From the NCBI RefSeq assembly GCF_000270305.1, contig NC_015737.1, positions 368,501-432,500 on the forward strand: DNA of 64,000 bases, in the 5' to 3' direction. This DNA is from Clostridium sp. SY8519 (GTDB lineage: Bacteria; Bacillota; Clostridia; Lachnospirales; Lachnospiraceae). Positions within the stretch are counted from its first letter, which is position 1, and each line of letters starts with the position of its first letter. The notes under the pieces were generated by a model. The model was not told the origin of the DNA. It was given only the letters and a program-made list of their open reading frames with translations, and searched no databases. This document shows, in pieces, positions 34,944 through 43,753 of the stretch. A program made the translations under genes and the position numbers.

Positions 34944-35054
34944 GTATCTTTGGAAACGGCTGCCGGTTTCCTCTTCCGTAAGTATCTTCGGAAATGACTG
35001 CCGGCTCCCTCTTCTGCAAATATCTGCGGAAGCGGGAGCCGGCTCTTTTTCAGC
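34941..35054. repeat. 38-bp degenerate tandem repeat
   Basis: Three consecutive units (34941-34978, 34979-35016, 35017-35054), each starting TAAGTATCTT/CAAATATCTG and containing GGAAA...GCCGG then a CTCTTC-type tail. The first unit begins at the radical SAM stop codon, the last covers the azlD stop. The last two units form a terminator. Confidence 0.75.
35000..35050 (+). terminator. terminator after the radical SAM gene
   Basis: GCCGGCTCCC (35000-35009) pairs with GGGAGCCGGC (35034-35043), followed by CTTTTT, between the convergent radical SAM and azlD genes. Confidence 0.8.
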
Positions 35055-35358
35055 ACAGAATCAGTTCGGTGACAAAGACCACTGCGCAGCATACCGCTGC
35101 CACCTGAAACAGGCCGGCCCTCAGCCATGCGCAGAGGACACCGGCCGCCAGGGCCAGGGCACCGGCGGCCGGTGTCTGTGTGGCTTTCAGAATCGCCGGA
35201 AATGTCATCACAGCCAGCGTCACATAGGGCACGTAGTACAGAAACGACTGCACAAACCGGTTGCGGATCGGCTTCCGGATCAAAAGAATCGGCAGCACGC
35301 GCACCAGATATGTGGTCAGTGCCATCAGCCCAATATATACATATACATTCGGAGCCAT
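35050..35358 (-). CDS. azlD: AzlD-family branched-chain amino acid exporter subunit
   Basis: A 102-residue protein with four hydrophobic helices typical of AzlD (MALTTYLVRVLPILLIRKP, VPYVTLAVMTFPAIL). With AzlC it forms an exporter for branched-chain amino acids or analogues. It starts 1 bp after the azlC stop (TAG-C-ATG), so the two are translationally coupled. No regulatory element of its own is seen. Confidence 0.88.
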   Translation of the reverse strand: MAPNVYVYIGLMALTTYLVRVLPILLIRKPIRNRFVQSFLYYVPYVTLAVMTFPAILKATQTPAAGALALAAGVLCAWLRAGLFQVAAVCCAVVFVTELILC

Positions 35359-35359
35359 G

Positions 35360-36142
35360 CTACAAGTTCTCCTTTCTGCTTTCCGGCGAAAGGCCGGTTT
35401 CCGGATGTTCCTGTTCCGAAAGCGCCTCTCCGGGCGCTTTTTCCGGCTGAATCGGGCACAGCAGCGCCGCCAGCGCGGATATTCCGACGGTCAGAAGAAT
35501 GGTGCGGTTGCCTTCTGACAGTCTGGAAATTCCGGGCAGCACGCCGGCTGCCCAGCTGGCCGCAAAGGCAATGGCCACAAACACACCGACTTTTTTATCT
35601 TTTCTGGATGGCGGGATAATAATCGCGAGAAACATGCCGTACAGCGCTACGCTTAAGGCGCTGACCAGCCGCAGCGGAAGAATGTTTCCCACCACAATCC
35701 CGGCTGTGGCCCCCGCCGCCCACACAGGCATACAGAGACACCAGGCTCCCAGCGGATACAGCACCTGCAGCGGCCCCCTTCTGGCAATCGTTATGCCAAA
35801 GATTTCATCTGTAATGGTAACCCCTGTCAGCATCCGCTTTCCCAGTGAGGTCCCAGGCGGAATTTTCTGATTCAGTGCAAATCCCATCAGAAGGTAGCGC
35901 GCATTTGTAATTATGGACACCAGCACCAGCTGCAGATAGCCTGCCTGGGCCGCAAACATGGTAAATCCCACATACTGGCCGGCCGACGCATAGACCAGCG
36001 CGCTGGCCAAAAAGCCCTGACCGGCAGTAAATCCGGCACTTCTGGCAATGATTCCCAGTGAAAATGACACGGCGAAATACCCGATAGCGATGGGAACTCC
36101 ATCTCTGACGCCGTCTGTAAAAACTTTTCTTTTCTGATCCAT
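35360..36142 (-). CDS. azlC: AzlC-family branched-chain amino acid exporter
   Basis: A 260-residue membrane protein with the AzlC/YgaZ signature (GVPIAIGYFAVSFSLGIIARSAGF, FLASALVYASAGQYVGFTMF, TNARYLLMG, DEIFGI). It should export leucine-type amino acids with AzlD. The C-terminal 25 residues are hydrophilic (EKAPGEALSEQEHPETGLS). The ATG at 36142 has a GGGGCAGGAAATGG context that overlaps the upstream 20-22-bp repeats. Confidence 0.88.
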   Translation of the reverse strand: MDQKRKVFTDGVRDGVPIAIGYFAVSFSLGIIARSAGFTAGQGFLASALVYASAGQYVGFTMFAAQAGYLQLVLVSIITNARYLLMGFALNQKIPPGTSLGKRMLTGVTITDEIFGITIARRGPLQVLYPLGAWCLCMPVWAAGATAGIVVGNILPLRLVSALSVALYGMFLAIIIPPSRKDKKVGVFVAIAFAASWAAGVLPGISRLSEGNRTILLTVGISALAALLCPIQPEKAPGEALSEQEHPETGLSPESRKENL

Positions 36143-36198
36143 TTCCTGCCCCGTACGATCTTTCTCCCTGTTCCGTACAATTTTTTCTGCTCTGTACC
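36137..36198. repeat. short degenerate tandem repeats upstream of azlC
   Basis: Three 19-22-bp units sharing CTG-N(2-3)-CGTAC-type cores (plus strand: ...CCTGCCCCGTAC, ...CCTGTTCCGTAC, ...TGCTCTGTAC), running into the azlC ribosome site. Confidence 0.45.
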
Positions 36199-36333
36199 AT
36201 CTTATTTCCCGCTTCCCAGGATCTCTGTAACAGACCTGGTCCTGCAGATCCGCAGGCAGAGCTTTTCCTCTTTTCCCGGATCCGGCAGATTTCTTTTTCT
36301 TCTGCCGTTTTCAGCCCAGCCGACGGTGATAAG

Positions 36334-37233
36334 TTATACCGGATTCACATGGACCATGCAGTGCTTTACCCGCGGAAAATTCTTTTCAATCGTCCCGTGC
36401 ACCTGCTCCGCAATCGCGTGTGCCTCCCGCAGGCTCATATCGCCTGCTGCACGGATTTCCACATCCACATAGACTTTGGATCCGAAGGTGCGTGTTTTCA
36501 GTTCATCCACACCGCGCACACCGTCCACTGAGCAGATGGTGCGGCGCAGTTCTTCCACAGTCTCCGGCGTGCAGGCATGATCTGTCATCTTGCTGACCGC
36601 ATCCCGGAAAATATCTATCGCAGATTTTATGATAAAAATGCAGATCACCACGCTGGCCAGGGGATCCATCGCCGGGAAACCCATCCGGGCGCCGATCACA
36701 CCCACCAGACTGCCCACCGAAGACAGGGCGTCGGAGCGATGATGCCATGCGTCCGCCATCAGTGCGGTGGAGTCAATCTGTTTGGCCGCGTTTCTTGTAT
36801 ACCAGTACATTCCCTCTTTGACTGCAATGGATACCACTGCAGCCACAAGCGCAAGCAGACCGGGAATTCCCAGATGTTCGTAGGAACCCGACCGAAGTGT
36901 CCGGATTCCCGCCATTCCGATTCCGGCGCCGGTAATGCCAAGCATCACCGCCAGCACCAGCGACGCCACACATTCAAAGCGTTCATGGCCGTACGGATGG
37001 CTGGCATCCGACTCCCTGCCGGAGATCTTTACACCGATGATTACAATAAATGTGCTGAGCACATCTGAAGCAGAATGGATACTGTCCGATATCATTGCGC
37101 TGGAACCGGCAAAAATACCAGCCAGCAGTTTGAACAGTGTCAGCAGTACATTGGTCACAATACTGACCGCTGATACCTCCATGGCAATTTTTTCTCCGGA
37201 CTGATGGTCTGTGTCATATTCTTTCCATTTCAA
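36334..37233 (-). CDS. cation diffusion facilitator transporter
   Basis: A 299-residue CDF protein with six membrane helices and a cytosolic C-terminal domain. Metal-site motifs are SDSIHSASDVL in TM2 and ADAWHHRSDALSS in TM5; the C-terminal domain (VRGVDELKTRTFGSKVYVDVEI) is the usual dimerisation module. It should export Zn2+ or a similar divalent cation by proton exchange; the metal is not fixed by sequence. The TTG at 37233 is chosen because GAGGTG lies 7 nt upstream; upstream ATGs lack a ribosome site. Confidence 0.88.
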   Translation of the reverse strand: MKWKEYDTDHQSGEKIAMEVSAVSIVTNVLLTLFKLLAGIFAGSSAMISDSIHSASDVLSTFIVIIGVKISGRESDASHPYGHERFECVASLVLAVMLGITGAGIGMAGIRTLRSGSYEHLGIPGLLALVAAVVSIAVKEGMYWYTRNAAKQIDSTALMADAWHHRSDALSSVGSLVGVIGARMGFPAMDPLASVVICIFIIKSAIDIFRDAVSKMTDHACTPETVEELRRTICSVDGVRGVDELKTRTFGSKVYVDVEIRAAGDMSLREAHAIAEQVHGTIEKNFPRVKHCMVHVNPV

Positions 37234-37279
37234 TGTATCACACCTCATCTTCCGCATAAAATAAAACAGATTCCAGTCG

Positions 37280-37308
37280 ATTATACTGTAGAACCGGACA
37301 GTATGCAA
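37280..37308 (-). promoter_or_regulatory. promoter of the cation efflux gene
   Basis: Minus-strand TTGCAT (37303-37308), 17 bp, TATAAT (37280-37285). Confidence 0.6.
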
Positions 37309-37404
37309 ATCTCCGGAACAAACGCCGAAGATGGCGGAAAAACATTGAATCCTTTTGTTTCTTCCACTCTTTTTGCCGTCTGCGCCGGATATCTGCTTCA
37401 GCAG

Positions 37405-37438
37405 AAAAACTCCCGGCAGCTGGATCTGCTGCCGGGAG
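37405..37438 (-). terminator. pirin gene terminator
   Basis: Minus-strand CCCGGCAGC / GCTGCCGGG stem, then AGTTTTT, about 75 nt after the stop. Confidence 0.8.
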
Positions 37439-37510
37439 GCCGACGCCCCTGGGGGCCGTTATATTACCGGATCTGTCTGTTTTTACCGGATTTTCAGTTT
37501 CTGCGCTTTC

Positions 37511-38362
37511 TTATCTGTTTTCATAACCGGCTTCCTGTTTCACAAATGTGCCGGCATTGATCTCATCGACTGCCGTAATCATCTCATCTGTCGTATTCAT
37601 AACGATCGGGCCGTACCATGCCACCGGTTCTTCCAGACGAACCGAACTCATAAAAAGGATCTCGATGGGCTCATCCAGCGCGGCAACTGTCACCTGGTCC
37701 CCTTCTCCCAGTTTTGCCGCCGTCTTGGCAGCCACATGGGTTCCGCTGACCATGGCGTCGCCTTCCAGTGTAAAGACCATAGCGGAACGTCCCTCCGGAA
37801 GGTCCAGAGTCACGCTGCCCCGGGGATCCAGGAAAATATCATAATAGTCCAGCGGCAGATATCTGCCCTGTATTCCGCTGGCAGATCCGTAATTTCCCGC
37901 GATCAGCCGGAGTTTTCCGTGTTCCAGCGGAAATTCCTGAATTTCCTCTCGCAGGATTCCATGATAAAAGGGAGGTGCCTGCATCTTGTCCTTCGCCGGA
38001 AGATTCAGCCAAAGCTGCACTCCCAGCATCCGCTCCGCCGGCTGCGGCATTTCTTCGTGAAACGCGCCGGATCCGGCCGTCAGCCACTGGGCCTCTCCGT
38101 CACGGATGGCCGCTTCTGTTCCCAGATGGTCCCGGTGCACAATTTTTCCCCGGGATAAAAAGGTCACTGTCTCGATGCCCCTGTGGGGATGCATCGGAAA
38201 TCCGGCTGTATAATCAGCCGGATCGGCAGAGTCAAACGCATCCAGCATCAGAAACGGATCATACATCTCTGCCGTCTGGTTTCCCAGTACACGCACCAGA
38301 CTGACACCTGCGCCATCGGTCGTTCTGGTTCCTGTCACCTGATGAATTACTTTTTTCTCCAT
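37511..38362 (-). CDS. pirin-family protein
   Basis: A 283-residue bicupin. The metal-site residues of pirin/YhhW are present: HPHRGIETVTF (His58, His60), then the AFHEEMP His/Glu pair near 102-104. Some members are quercetin dioxygenases, others redox-sensing regulators; neither role can be assigned. It has its own consensus promoter and terminator. The N-terminus MEKKVIHQVTGTRTTDGAGV is typical. Confidence 0.88.
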   Translation of the reverse strand: MEKKVIHQVTGTRTTDGAGVSLVRVLGNQTAEMYDPFLMLDAFDSADPADYTAGFPMHPHRGIETVTFLSRGKIVHRDHLGTEAAIRDGEAQWLTAGSGAFHEEMPQPAERMLGVQLWLNLPAKDKMQAPPFYHGILREEIQEFPLEHGKLRLIAGNYGSASGIQGRYLPLDYYDIFLDPRGSVTLDLPEGRSAMVFTLEGDAMVSGTHVAAKTAAKLGEGDQVTVAALDEPIEILFMSSVRLEEPVAWYGPIVMNTTDEMITAVDEINAGTFVKQEAGYENR

Positions 38363-38495
38363 ATATCTGTCCTTTCCCGCAGAAACAGTCCGGTCAGCTT
38401 CCCGATCTGCCGCCGCTTCCTGAAAACAAACGCTTTCTTACCACGGGATCTGTCGAATCCCGTTTCAATCGGTCTGACTAAATGTGTAAGACTGG

Positions 38496-38524
38496 ATCAT
38501 ATATTATTGGACTGTTTTTGTCAA
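38496..38524 (-). promoter_or_regulatory. pirin gene promoter
   Basis: Minus-strand TTGACA (38519-38524), 17 bp, TATGAT (38496-38501). Apart from this promoter and the one at 38614, the 325-bp divergent gap 38363-38687 shows nothing recognisable. Confidence 0.8.
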
Positions 38525-38613
38525 GTATGTATTCCGAAATGTCTCCTCCTCTATCTTCCAAAATGTCTTTCCCCTTATGCTCTGCTTCTTTTTCCCGATC
38601 TGCTCCCTCCCCC

Positions 38614-38642
38614 TTAACAAGCGGTCCGAAATCTAGTATGAT
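38614..38642 (+). promoter_or_regulatory. promoter of the hydroxyacid dehydrogenase
   Basis: TTAACA (38614-38619), 17 bp, TATGAT (38637-38642), 45 bp before the start. Confidence 0.65.
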
Positions 38643-38687
38643 AAATTGGATTTATATCGAAACAACTTGGCAGAAATGGAGGCTTTC

Positions 38688-39647
38688 ATGAAAATCATTG
38701 TCTTAGACGGATATACGGAAAACCCCGGCGATCTTTCCTGGGACGGCCTGCGGGCCCTGGGGGAACTTACCGTATACGACCGCACTTTATCCGCGGCGGA
38801 TGCCATTGCCCGCATCCGTGACGCCGAAATCGTCTTTACCAACAAAACCCCTGTGACCGCAGAGGTGATCCGTGCCTGTCCCGGGATGCGCTACATCGGC
38901 GTACTGGCCACAGGATACAATGTTGTGGATCTTGCTGCTGCCGCCGAGGCCGGCGTCACCGTAACCAATATCCCCTCCTACGGCACAGAATCCGTTGCCC
39001 AGTTTACCATTGCCCTGCTGCTGGAACTCTGCCATCACATCGGCGCCCATTCCGACAGTGTCCGACGGGGGGACTGGGAACGCTGCCCGGATTTCTGCTA
39101 CTGGAATTATCCTATGATGGAATTAAACGGAAAAACCCTGGGCATCATCGGCTTCGGGCGCATCGGTCAGCGGGTTGCCCAGATTGCACGCGCCTTCGGC
39201 ATGAATATCCTGGCCAATGCCAATCACCCGGATCCTTCCCTGGAGGATACCCACTGCCACTACACAGACCTGAACCGGCTTCTGGCGGAATCCGATGTGA
39301 TATCCCTTCACTGCCCTCTCAATGACAGCACCCGGGAACTCATCAACCGCCACACCATTGCCCGGATGAAAGACGGCGCCCTGCTGATCAATTCCTCCCG
39401 GGGCGGCCTTGTCAACGAATCTGACCTCCGCGGCGCCCTGGACAGCGGAAAACTGGGCGGAGCTGCAGCAGATGTGGTCTCAGCCGAACCCATCCGCAGT
39501 GACAATCCCCTGCTGAACGCCCGCAACATGATCCTGACACCCCATATCGCCTGGGCGCCCCGGGAAGCCCGGCAGCGGCTGATGGATCTGGCGGTGAGCA
39601 ACCTGGAGGCATATCTTGCCGGCAAGCCGGTAAATGTTGTATCGTAG
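38688..39647 (+). CDS. D-2-hydroxyacid dehydrogenase
   Basis: A 319-residue NAD(P)-dependent oxidoreductase of the D-isomer-specific family. Visible are TGYNVVDL, the NAD loop LGIIGFGRIGQRVA near 150-160, SLHCPLN, INSSRGGLVNE (substrate Arg region), the acidic residue of VVSAEPI, and the catalytic His in LTPHIAWAP. Best guess is glycerate dehydrogenase/hydroxypyruvate reductase; the substrate is not proven. ATG 38688 with GGAGG 5 nt upstream is chosen over an in-frame ATG at 38646. Confidence 0.88.
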   Translation: MKIIVLDGYTENPGDLSWDGLRALGELTVYDRTLSAADAIARIRDAEIVFTNKTPVTAEVIRACPGMRYIGVLATGYNVVDLAAAAEAGVTVTNIPSYGTESVAQFTIALLLELCHHIGAHSDSVRRGDWERCPDFCYWNYPMMELNGKTLGIIGFGRIGQRVAQIARAFGMNILANANHPDPSLEDTHCHYTDLNRLLAESDVISLHCPLNDSTRELINRHTIARMKDGALLINSSRGGLVNESDLRGALDSGKLGGAAADVVSAEPIRSDNPLLNARNMILTPHIAWAPREARQRLMDLAVSNLEAYLAGKPVNVVS

Positions 39648-39716
39648 CTTTGACCTGCCCGCCTGTGCAGGCATGAGGTTTCTCAGAAAGTTACCGGCGA
39701 TTTCCGCATCTTTCCC

Positions 39717-39745
39717 TTGTAACTTTCCCCCGGTTTTGCTATGAT
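39717..39745 (+). promoter_or_regulatory. promoter of the PEP-synthase-like gene
   Basis: TTGTAA (39717-39722), 17 bp, TATGAT (39740-39745). Confidence 0.6.
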
Positions 39746-39800
39746 TCAATCAGATACACAAATATCCTTTTCTTTTTGTGTTATCTGAATACTCGTTGCG

Positions 39801-39846
39801 ATGGGCAGAGAGGTCCGTTTTTTTGGATCTCTCTGCCCATTTTCTA
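39801..39846 (+). terminator. attenuator-type terminator before the PEP-synthase-like gene
   Basis: A 16-bp stem (ATGGGCAGAGAGGTCC / GGATCTCTCTGCCCAT, one mismatch-free G-U at most) followed by TTTTCT, lying 55-100 nt after the promoter and 39 nt before the start codon. Confidence 0.75.
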
Positions 39847-39884
39847 TCTATTGCCGTAAAAACACGGAAAAGGAGGCTTCTGCT

Positions 39885-42500
39885 ATGTCTGCATTTGAAC
39901 GCATCCAGTCCGGCATTCCCCAGATGGATCAGGCCCTGGACAGCATCCGGCTGGGCGATAACGTTGTGTGGCGGGTGACAGATCTGGAGGAATTCCGCCA
40001 GGTAGTCACCCCCTTTGTGGAACAGGCGCGGAACGATCATCGAAGCATCTATTATATCCGCTTCGCCAGCCATCCGCCGCTGGTGCAGCAGCAGCCCGGC
40101 GTCACCGTGATCCCCGTGGAACTCTCCCACCGCTTTGAAACCTTCACCGTAGACATCCACCGCATCATCGAATCCGCCGGCCGTGAAGCGTTCTACGTCT
40201 TTGACTGTCTCTCCGAACTGCAGACCGCCTGGGCCACCGACCTGATGATGGGCAATTTTTTTCAGGTGACCTGCCCGTTTCTGTTTGAGCTGGATACGGT
40301 TGCCTATTTTCCGCTGATCCGCGGCAAACATTCCTCTTATGCCATCGGCTGCATCCGGGAAACTGCCCAGGTATTTCTGGATATGTATACCGGGACGCCT
40401 TCTTCCGCATCCGGGGATCCTCTTTACTATGTCCGCCCGGAAAAAATATGGCGCCGGGACTCTGCCACCATGTTTCTGGCCCACATGTTCCGCCCTGCGG
40501 AAAAAAGTTTTCAGCCGATTCTGGACGGCGTCCAGGGCAGCCACTTCTATCAGGTGCTGTCCCGGTCCGGCAGTCAGACCGTCTCCAGCTGTGCCGACAG
40601 CTGGGACCGATTTTTTGACAATACCCGGATGCGCCTGGAAGCCGGTGAGGACGTTACCGAAGCCTGCACCCGCATGTGCCGTATCATGATGACCCGGGAC
40701 GAGCGTATGCGCCTGATGGTGGGAAAACATTTTCAGCCGGAAGACTACCTGCGGGTCCGTGACCATATGATCGGCACCGGTATGATCGGCGGAAAATCCT
40801 GCGGCATGCTCCTGGCCAGAAAAATCATCGCCAATCTCCATCCGGAAATCAGCGCCCGTCTGGAGCCCCACGACTCCTTCTATGTCGGTTCCGATGTGTT
40901 CTACACCTATATTGTACAGAACCATTTCTGGAAACTCCGGGTGCAGCAGCGCACCGAAGAAGGATATTTTGCCCTGGCCGAGACCTGCGCGGAACATTTT
41001 CGGAACGGCAGATTCAGCCGCAGCATGCGGGAGGAGTTCGTACGCCTGCTGGAATACTACGGAGGCGATCCCTTTATCGTGCGCTCCAGCAGTATCCTGG
41101 AAGACGGATTCGGCAACGCGTTTGCGGGTAAATACGAATCGGTCTTCTGCTCCAACACCGGCACGATTACGGAACGGCTGGAGGAATTTGAACAGGCCAT
41201 ACGTACGGTTTACGCCAGCACCATGTGTCTGTCTGCCCTGGATTACCGCAAACGGCGCGGCCTGGACAAACGGGACGAACAGATGGCGCTTCTGATCCAG
41301 CGGGTATCCGGCTCTCACTTCGGCACCTGGTATCTGCCCTGCGCCGCGGGTGTCGGCTATTCTTACAGTCCTTACCGGCTGATGCGCCAGAGCGATCCCC
41401 GGGCGGGCATGCTGCGTCTGGTCATGGGGCTTGGCACTTCTGCCGTGGATCGGACGGCTGAATCTTATCCCCGTCTGGTCAGCCTGGATATGCCGGAAAA
41501 GACAGCCGCCGCTGACATTGCCCGGCGGCACCAGTTTTCCCAGCGCAGATTTGACGCGCTGGATCTGGTTGCCCGAAGCGTCCGGCAGCTGCAGCTGGAA
41601 GATATCCTTGAACTTCTGCCGGAGTATCTGAAAAAGCTGCTTTTAGAAAACGATTACGACGCGGAACGCCGGCTGCGGGAACGCGGCATCTACCGGCGCA
41701 TCCCGTTTATTTCCTGCCGGGGACTGGTGGAACACAAAGCCCTGATGCAGGACATGCAGTGCATCCTTCAGACCCTTCAGGCAGAATACGACTACCCGGT
41801 AGATACCGAATTCACCATCAATCTGGCGCAAAACGGCGAATACATCATCAATCTGCTGCAGTGCAGACCGCTGCAGATTTCCTCCGGGCAGCAGGAAATT
41901 CCCCAATGGACGAATATTCCGAAGGAAACTGTTTTCCTGGAGTGCGTCGGCACATCCATGGGATGGTCGGATCAGTTTCCGGTGGATCTGCTGGTCTGGG
42001 TAGACCCTGTGGGCTACTACAACATGCCCTATCAGAAAAAACACGCCGCAGCATCTGCTGTAGGCCGGATCAACTGGCACTTTCGCGGAAGCGGCAAAAA
42101 GCTGCTCCTGATGGTGCCCGGCCGCATCGGCACTTCTTCCCCGGAACTCGGCGTGCCCTGCACTTTTTCTGATATCAGCGAATTTTCTGCCATTTTTGAA
42201 CTGGCAGACTCCAGAGCCGGCTATCAGCCGGAACTGTCCTATGGCAGCCACTTTTTCCAGGATCTGGTGGAATCCGGCATTTTGTATACTGCAGTGTTTG
42301 AAGCCTCCAGTACACGCTGTTTCCATCCGGAATGGCTGAAAAAAAGCGGGAACAGACTGAAGGATCTGTTCCCGGATCTGAAAGATCTGGAGGATATTAT
42401 CCGGATCTGCACGCCGGACGCTGCCCACAGCCTGCTGCAGTATGATATGCAGAAAGATCGTCTGCTTCTTCAGCTCACACCTGCAGGGGAAACTGATTGA
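39885..42500 (+). CDS. PEP/pyruvate-binding (PPDK_N-type ATP-grasp) protein with degenerate KaiC-like N-domain
   Basis: An 871-residue protein. Residues 1-200 resemble a KaiC/RecA-type domain (FERIQSGIPQMDQALDSIRLGDNVVWRV, then a FYVFDCLSELQ Walker-B-like strand), but where a Walker A GxxxxGKT should follow there is none. From about 295 comes a PEP-synthase-type ATP-grasp (MIGGKSCGMLLARKI, DPFIVRSSSILEDGFGNAFAGKYESVF, LLQCRPLQ near 680). The His-containing swivelling domain and PEP barrel of PpsA are not recognised. It may be a phosphotransferase partner or regulator. ATG 39885 has AGGAGG; no partner gene is adjacent. Confidence 0.75.
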   Translation: MSAFERIQSGIPQMDQALDSIRLGDNVVWRVTDLEEFRQVVTPFVEQARNDHRSIYYIRFASHPPLVQQQPGVTVIPVELSHRFETFTVDIHRIIESAGREAFYVFDCLSELQTAWATDLMMGNFFQVTCPFLFELDTVAYFPLIRGKHSSYAIGCIRETAQVFLDMYTGTPSSASGDPLYYVRPEKIWRRDSATMFLAHMFRPAEKSFQPILDGVQGSHFYQVLSRSGSQTVSSCADSWDRFFDNTRMRLEAGEDVTEACTRMCRIMMTRDERMRLMVGKHFQPEDYLRVRDHMIGTGMIGGKSCGMLLARKIIANLHPEISARLEPHDSFYVGSDVFYTYIVQNHFWKLRVQQRTEEGYFALAETCAEHFRNGRFSRSMREEFVRLLEYYGGDPFIVRSSSILEDGFGNAFAGKYESVFCSNTGTITERLEEFEQAIRTVYASTMCLSALDYRKRRGLDKRDEQMALLIQRVSGSHFGTWYLPCAAGVGYSYSPYRLMRQSDPRAGMLRLVMGLGTSAVDRTAESYPRLVSLDMPEKTAAADIARRHQFSQRRFDALDLVARSVRQLQLEDILELLPEYLKKLLLENDYDAERRLRERGIYRRIPFISCRGLVEHKALMQDMQCILQTLQAEYDYPVDTEFTINLAQNGEYIINLLQCRPLQISSGQQEIPQWTNIPKETVFLECVGTSMGWSDQFPVDLLVWVDPVGYYNMPYQKKHAAASAVGRINWHFRGSGKKLLLMVPGRIGTSSPELGVPCTFSDISEFSAIFELADSRAGYQPELSYGSHFFQDLVESGILYTAVFEASSTRCFHPEWLKKSGNRLKDLFPDLKDLEDIIRICTPDAAHSLLQYDMQKDRLLLQLTPAGETD

Positions 42501-42544
42501 TCCCAGGGTTGTCCCATAGCTTCCCGATTGGCCCGGGGGCTGTT

Positions 42545-42575
42545 CCTGTGGCTGACGCGGCACAGCAGCCACAGG
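42545..42575. terminator. hairpin between convergent PEP-like and xdhC genes
   Basis: Perfect 10-bp stem CCTGTGGCTG / CAGCCACAGG with 11-nt loop; no T-run, so termination is uncertain. Confidence 0.45.
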
Positions 42576-42582
42576 CGGCCCG

Positions 42583-43659
42583 TTACCGCGGCTGCTGCTC
42601 AAAGTCTCCGCCGATGTTCTCCAGCAGAACATCTTCCACCCCGCCGCAGGCCATGCTGTTTTTCTCTCCATTGATTTCTGTATTGTCAATCGTAATGACG
42701 CGGCAGCCCCTTTCCGGATGCCGCATCATTGCCCTGGCATTCCGGATCACTTCCGCTTCACCGCATCCGCCGCCGATGGTCCCGATGGTCTGTCCGTTGG
42801 CGCCAATCAGCATCTTTGTGCCTTCCTTCCGCGGAGAAGACCCCCGTTTTCCCACAATCGTGCCCAAAACCCACCGGGTCCCGGTATCAGTCTGTGTCAG
42901 GCACTCCAGGATATCATCCGGGTAGCCGCTGCCTGTTCCGCTGCTTCGGGGATGAGCCTTGGTTCCGCGGCAGATCTGTATGATCTCCGCCAGAATCGAT
43001 ACCGCGATTTCCTCCGGTGTCTCCGCGCCGATATCCAGTCCGATCGGCATGTGAATCCGGTCCGTAATGTCATCCGGATATCCCTGCTCCCGCAGCTGCT
43101 CCCGAATCACCGCTGTCTTTCTTCTGCTGCCCATCATTCCCAGATATGCCCAGGGCTTGGGAAGGATCTTCTGCAGGCAGTCCGCGTCTGACCGATGTCC
43201 GCGGGTCATGATCACGAACCAGGTGTTCCTGTCTCCCCTGATTCCATCCAGCGCCTGACAGAAATCATCGCAAACCGTGCGGTCCGCGCCTGCTTCCCCC
43301 GCCTGACCTGCAGGCAGCGGCCGGTCATCAATCACCGTCACGTGAAATCCCAGCTGTCTGGCCTGCCGCGTCAGAGCCAGTCCCACATGTCCGGCACCGC
43401 AGATCACCATTTTTTTTCTGCCGCTGAGCTGCTCGTAAAACACTTCGCAGCCGTCGATCTGACAGCGGCCGGTGCCGTTCAGCCCCTTCAGTTCCTGCAG
43501 ATGCTTCAGCCAGAAGGAGCCTTCCGCATATACCGGACGCTGTTCGCTGCCGGACACCAGGATCTTCTCACCAGCTGCTGTTCCGCTCAGTACCGTAGCT
43601 GTCAGATGCTCTTCCAGCATATCTCTTTCTTTGATTTTCTGATAGAATTCCGCCCTCAT
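42583..43659 (-). CDS. XdhC/CoxI-family molybdenum hydroxylase maturation protein, domain-permuted
   Basis: A 358-residue accessory protein that, by family, handles sulfuration or insertion of the molybdenum cofactor for xanthine dehydrogenase-type enzymes. The domain order is unusual: the Rossmann XdhC C-domain comes first (KKMVICGAGHVGLALTRQ at 83-100, VTVIDDRP, MTRGHRSD, YLGMMGSRRK), while the CoxI-type domain normally at the N-terminus is last (VLGTIVGKRGSSPRKEG, IGTIGGGCGEAEV near 265-305). ATG 43659 with AAGGAG is chosen over 43707. It is divergent from yqeC and close to the hydroxylase genes it should serve. Confidence 0.85.
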   Translation of the reverse strand: MRAEFYQKIKERDMLEEHLTATVLSGTAAGEKILVSGSEQRPVYAEGSFWLKHLQELKGLNGTGRCQIDGCEVFYEQLSGRKKMVICGAGHVGLALTRQARQLGFHVTVIDDRPLPAGQAGEAGADRTVCDDFCQALDGIRGDRNTWFVIMTRGHRSDADCLQKILPKPWAYLGMMGSRRKTAVIREQLREQGYPDDITDRIHMPIGLDIGAETPEEIAVSILAEIIQICRGTKAHPRSSGTGSGYPDDILECLTQTDTGTRWVLGTIVGKRGSSPRKEGTKMLIGANGQTIGTIGGGCGEAEVIRNARAMMRHPERGCRVITIDNTEINGEKNSMACGGVEDVLLENIGGDFEQQPR

Positions 43660-43709
43660 AGCAGCTCCTTCCCTCTTATTTTTCCGAACTTTTTGACAGG
43701 TTTCCATAT

Positions 43710-43720
43710 TTTTTGTTTGG
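43710..43720 (-). promoter_or_regulatory. candidate purine-regulon operator (xdhC)
   Basis: Minus-strand CCAAACAAAAA, 4 bp downstream of the -10 box; the same motif occupies the same place before ygeX and the permease gene. Confidence 0.45.
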
Positions 43721-43724
43721 TTTT

Positions 43725-43753
43725 ATTATAGCACCGCCCGGGAAGATTGAAAA
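43725..43753 (-). promoter_or_regulatory. xdhC promoter
   Basis: Minus-strand TTTTCA (43748-43753), 17 bp, TATAAT (43725-43730). Confidence 0.65.

Noticed and set aside
39750..41531. 593-codon open frame on the minus strand
   Set aside because: Antisense to the PEP-synthase-like gene, which has an AGGAGG site and ATP-grasp motifs; the antisense protein has no coherent domain.
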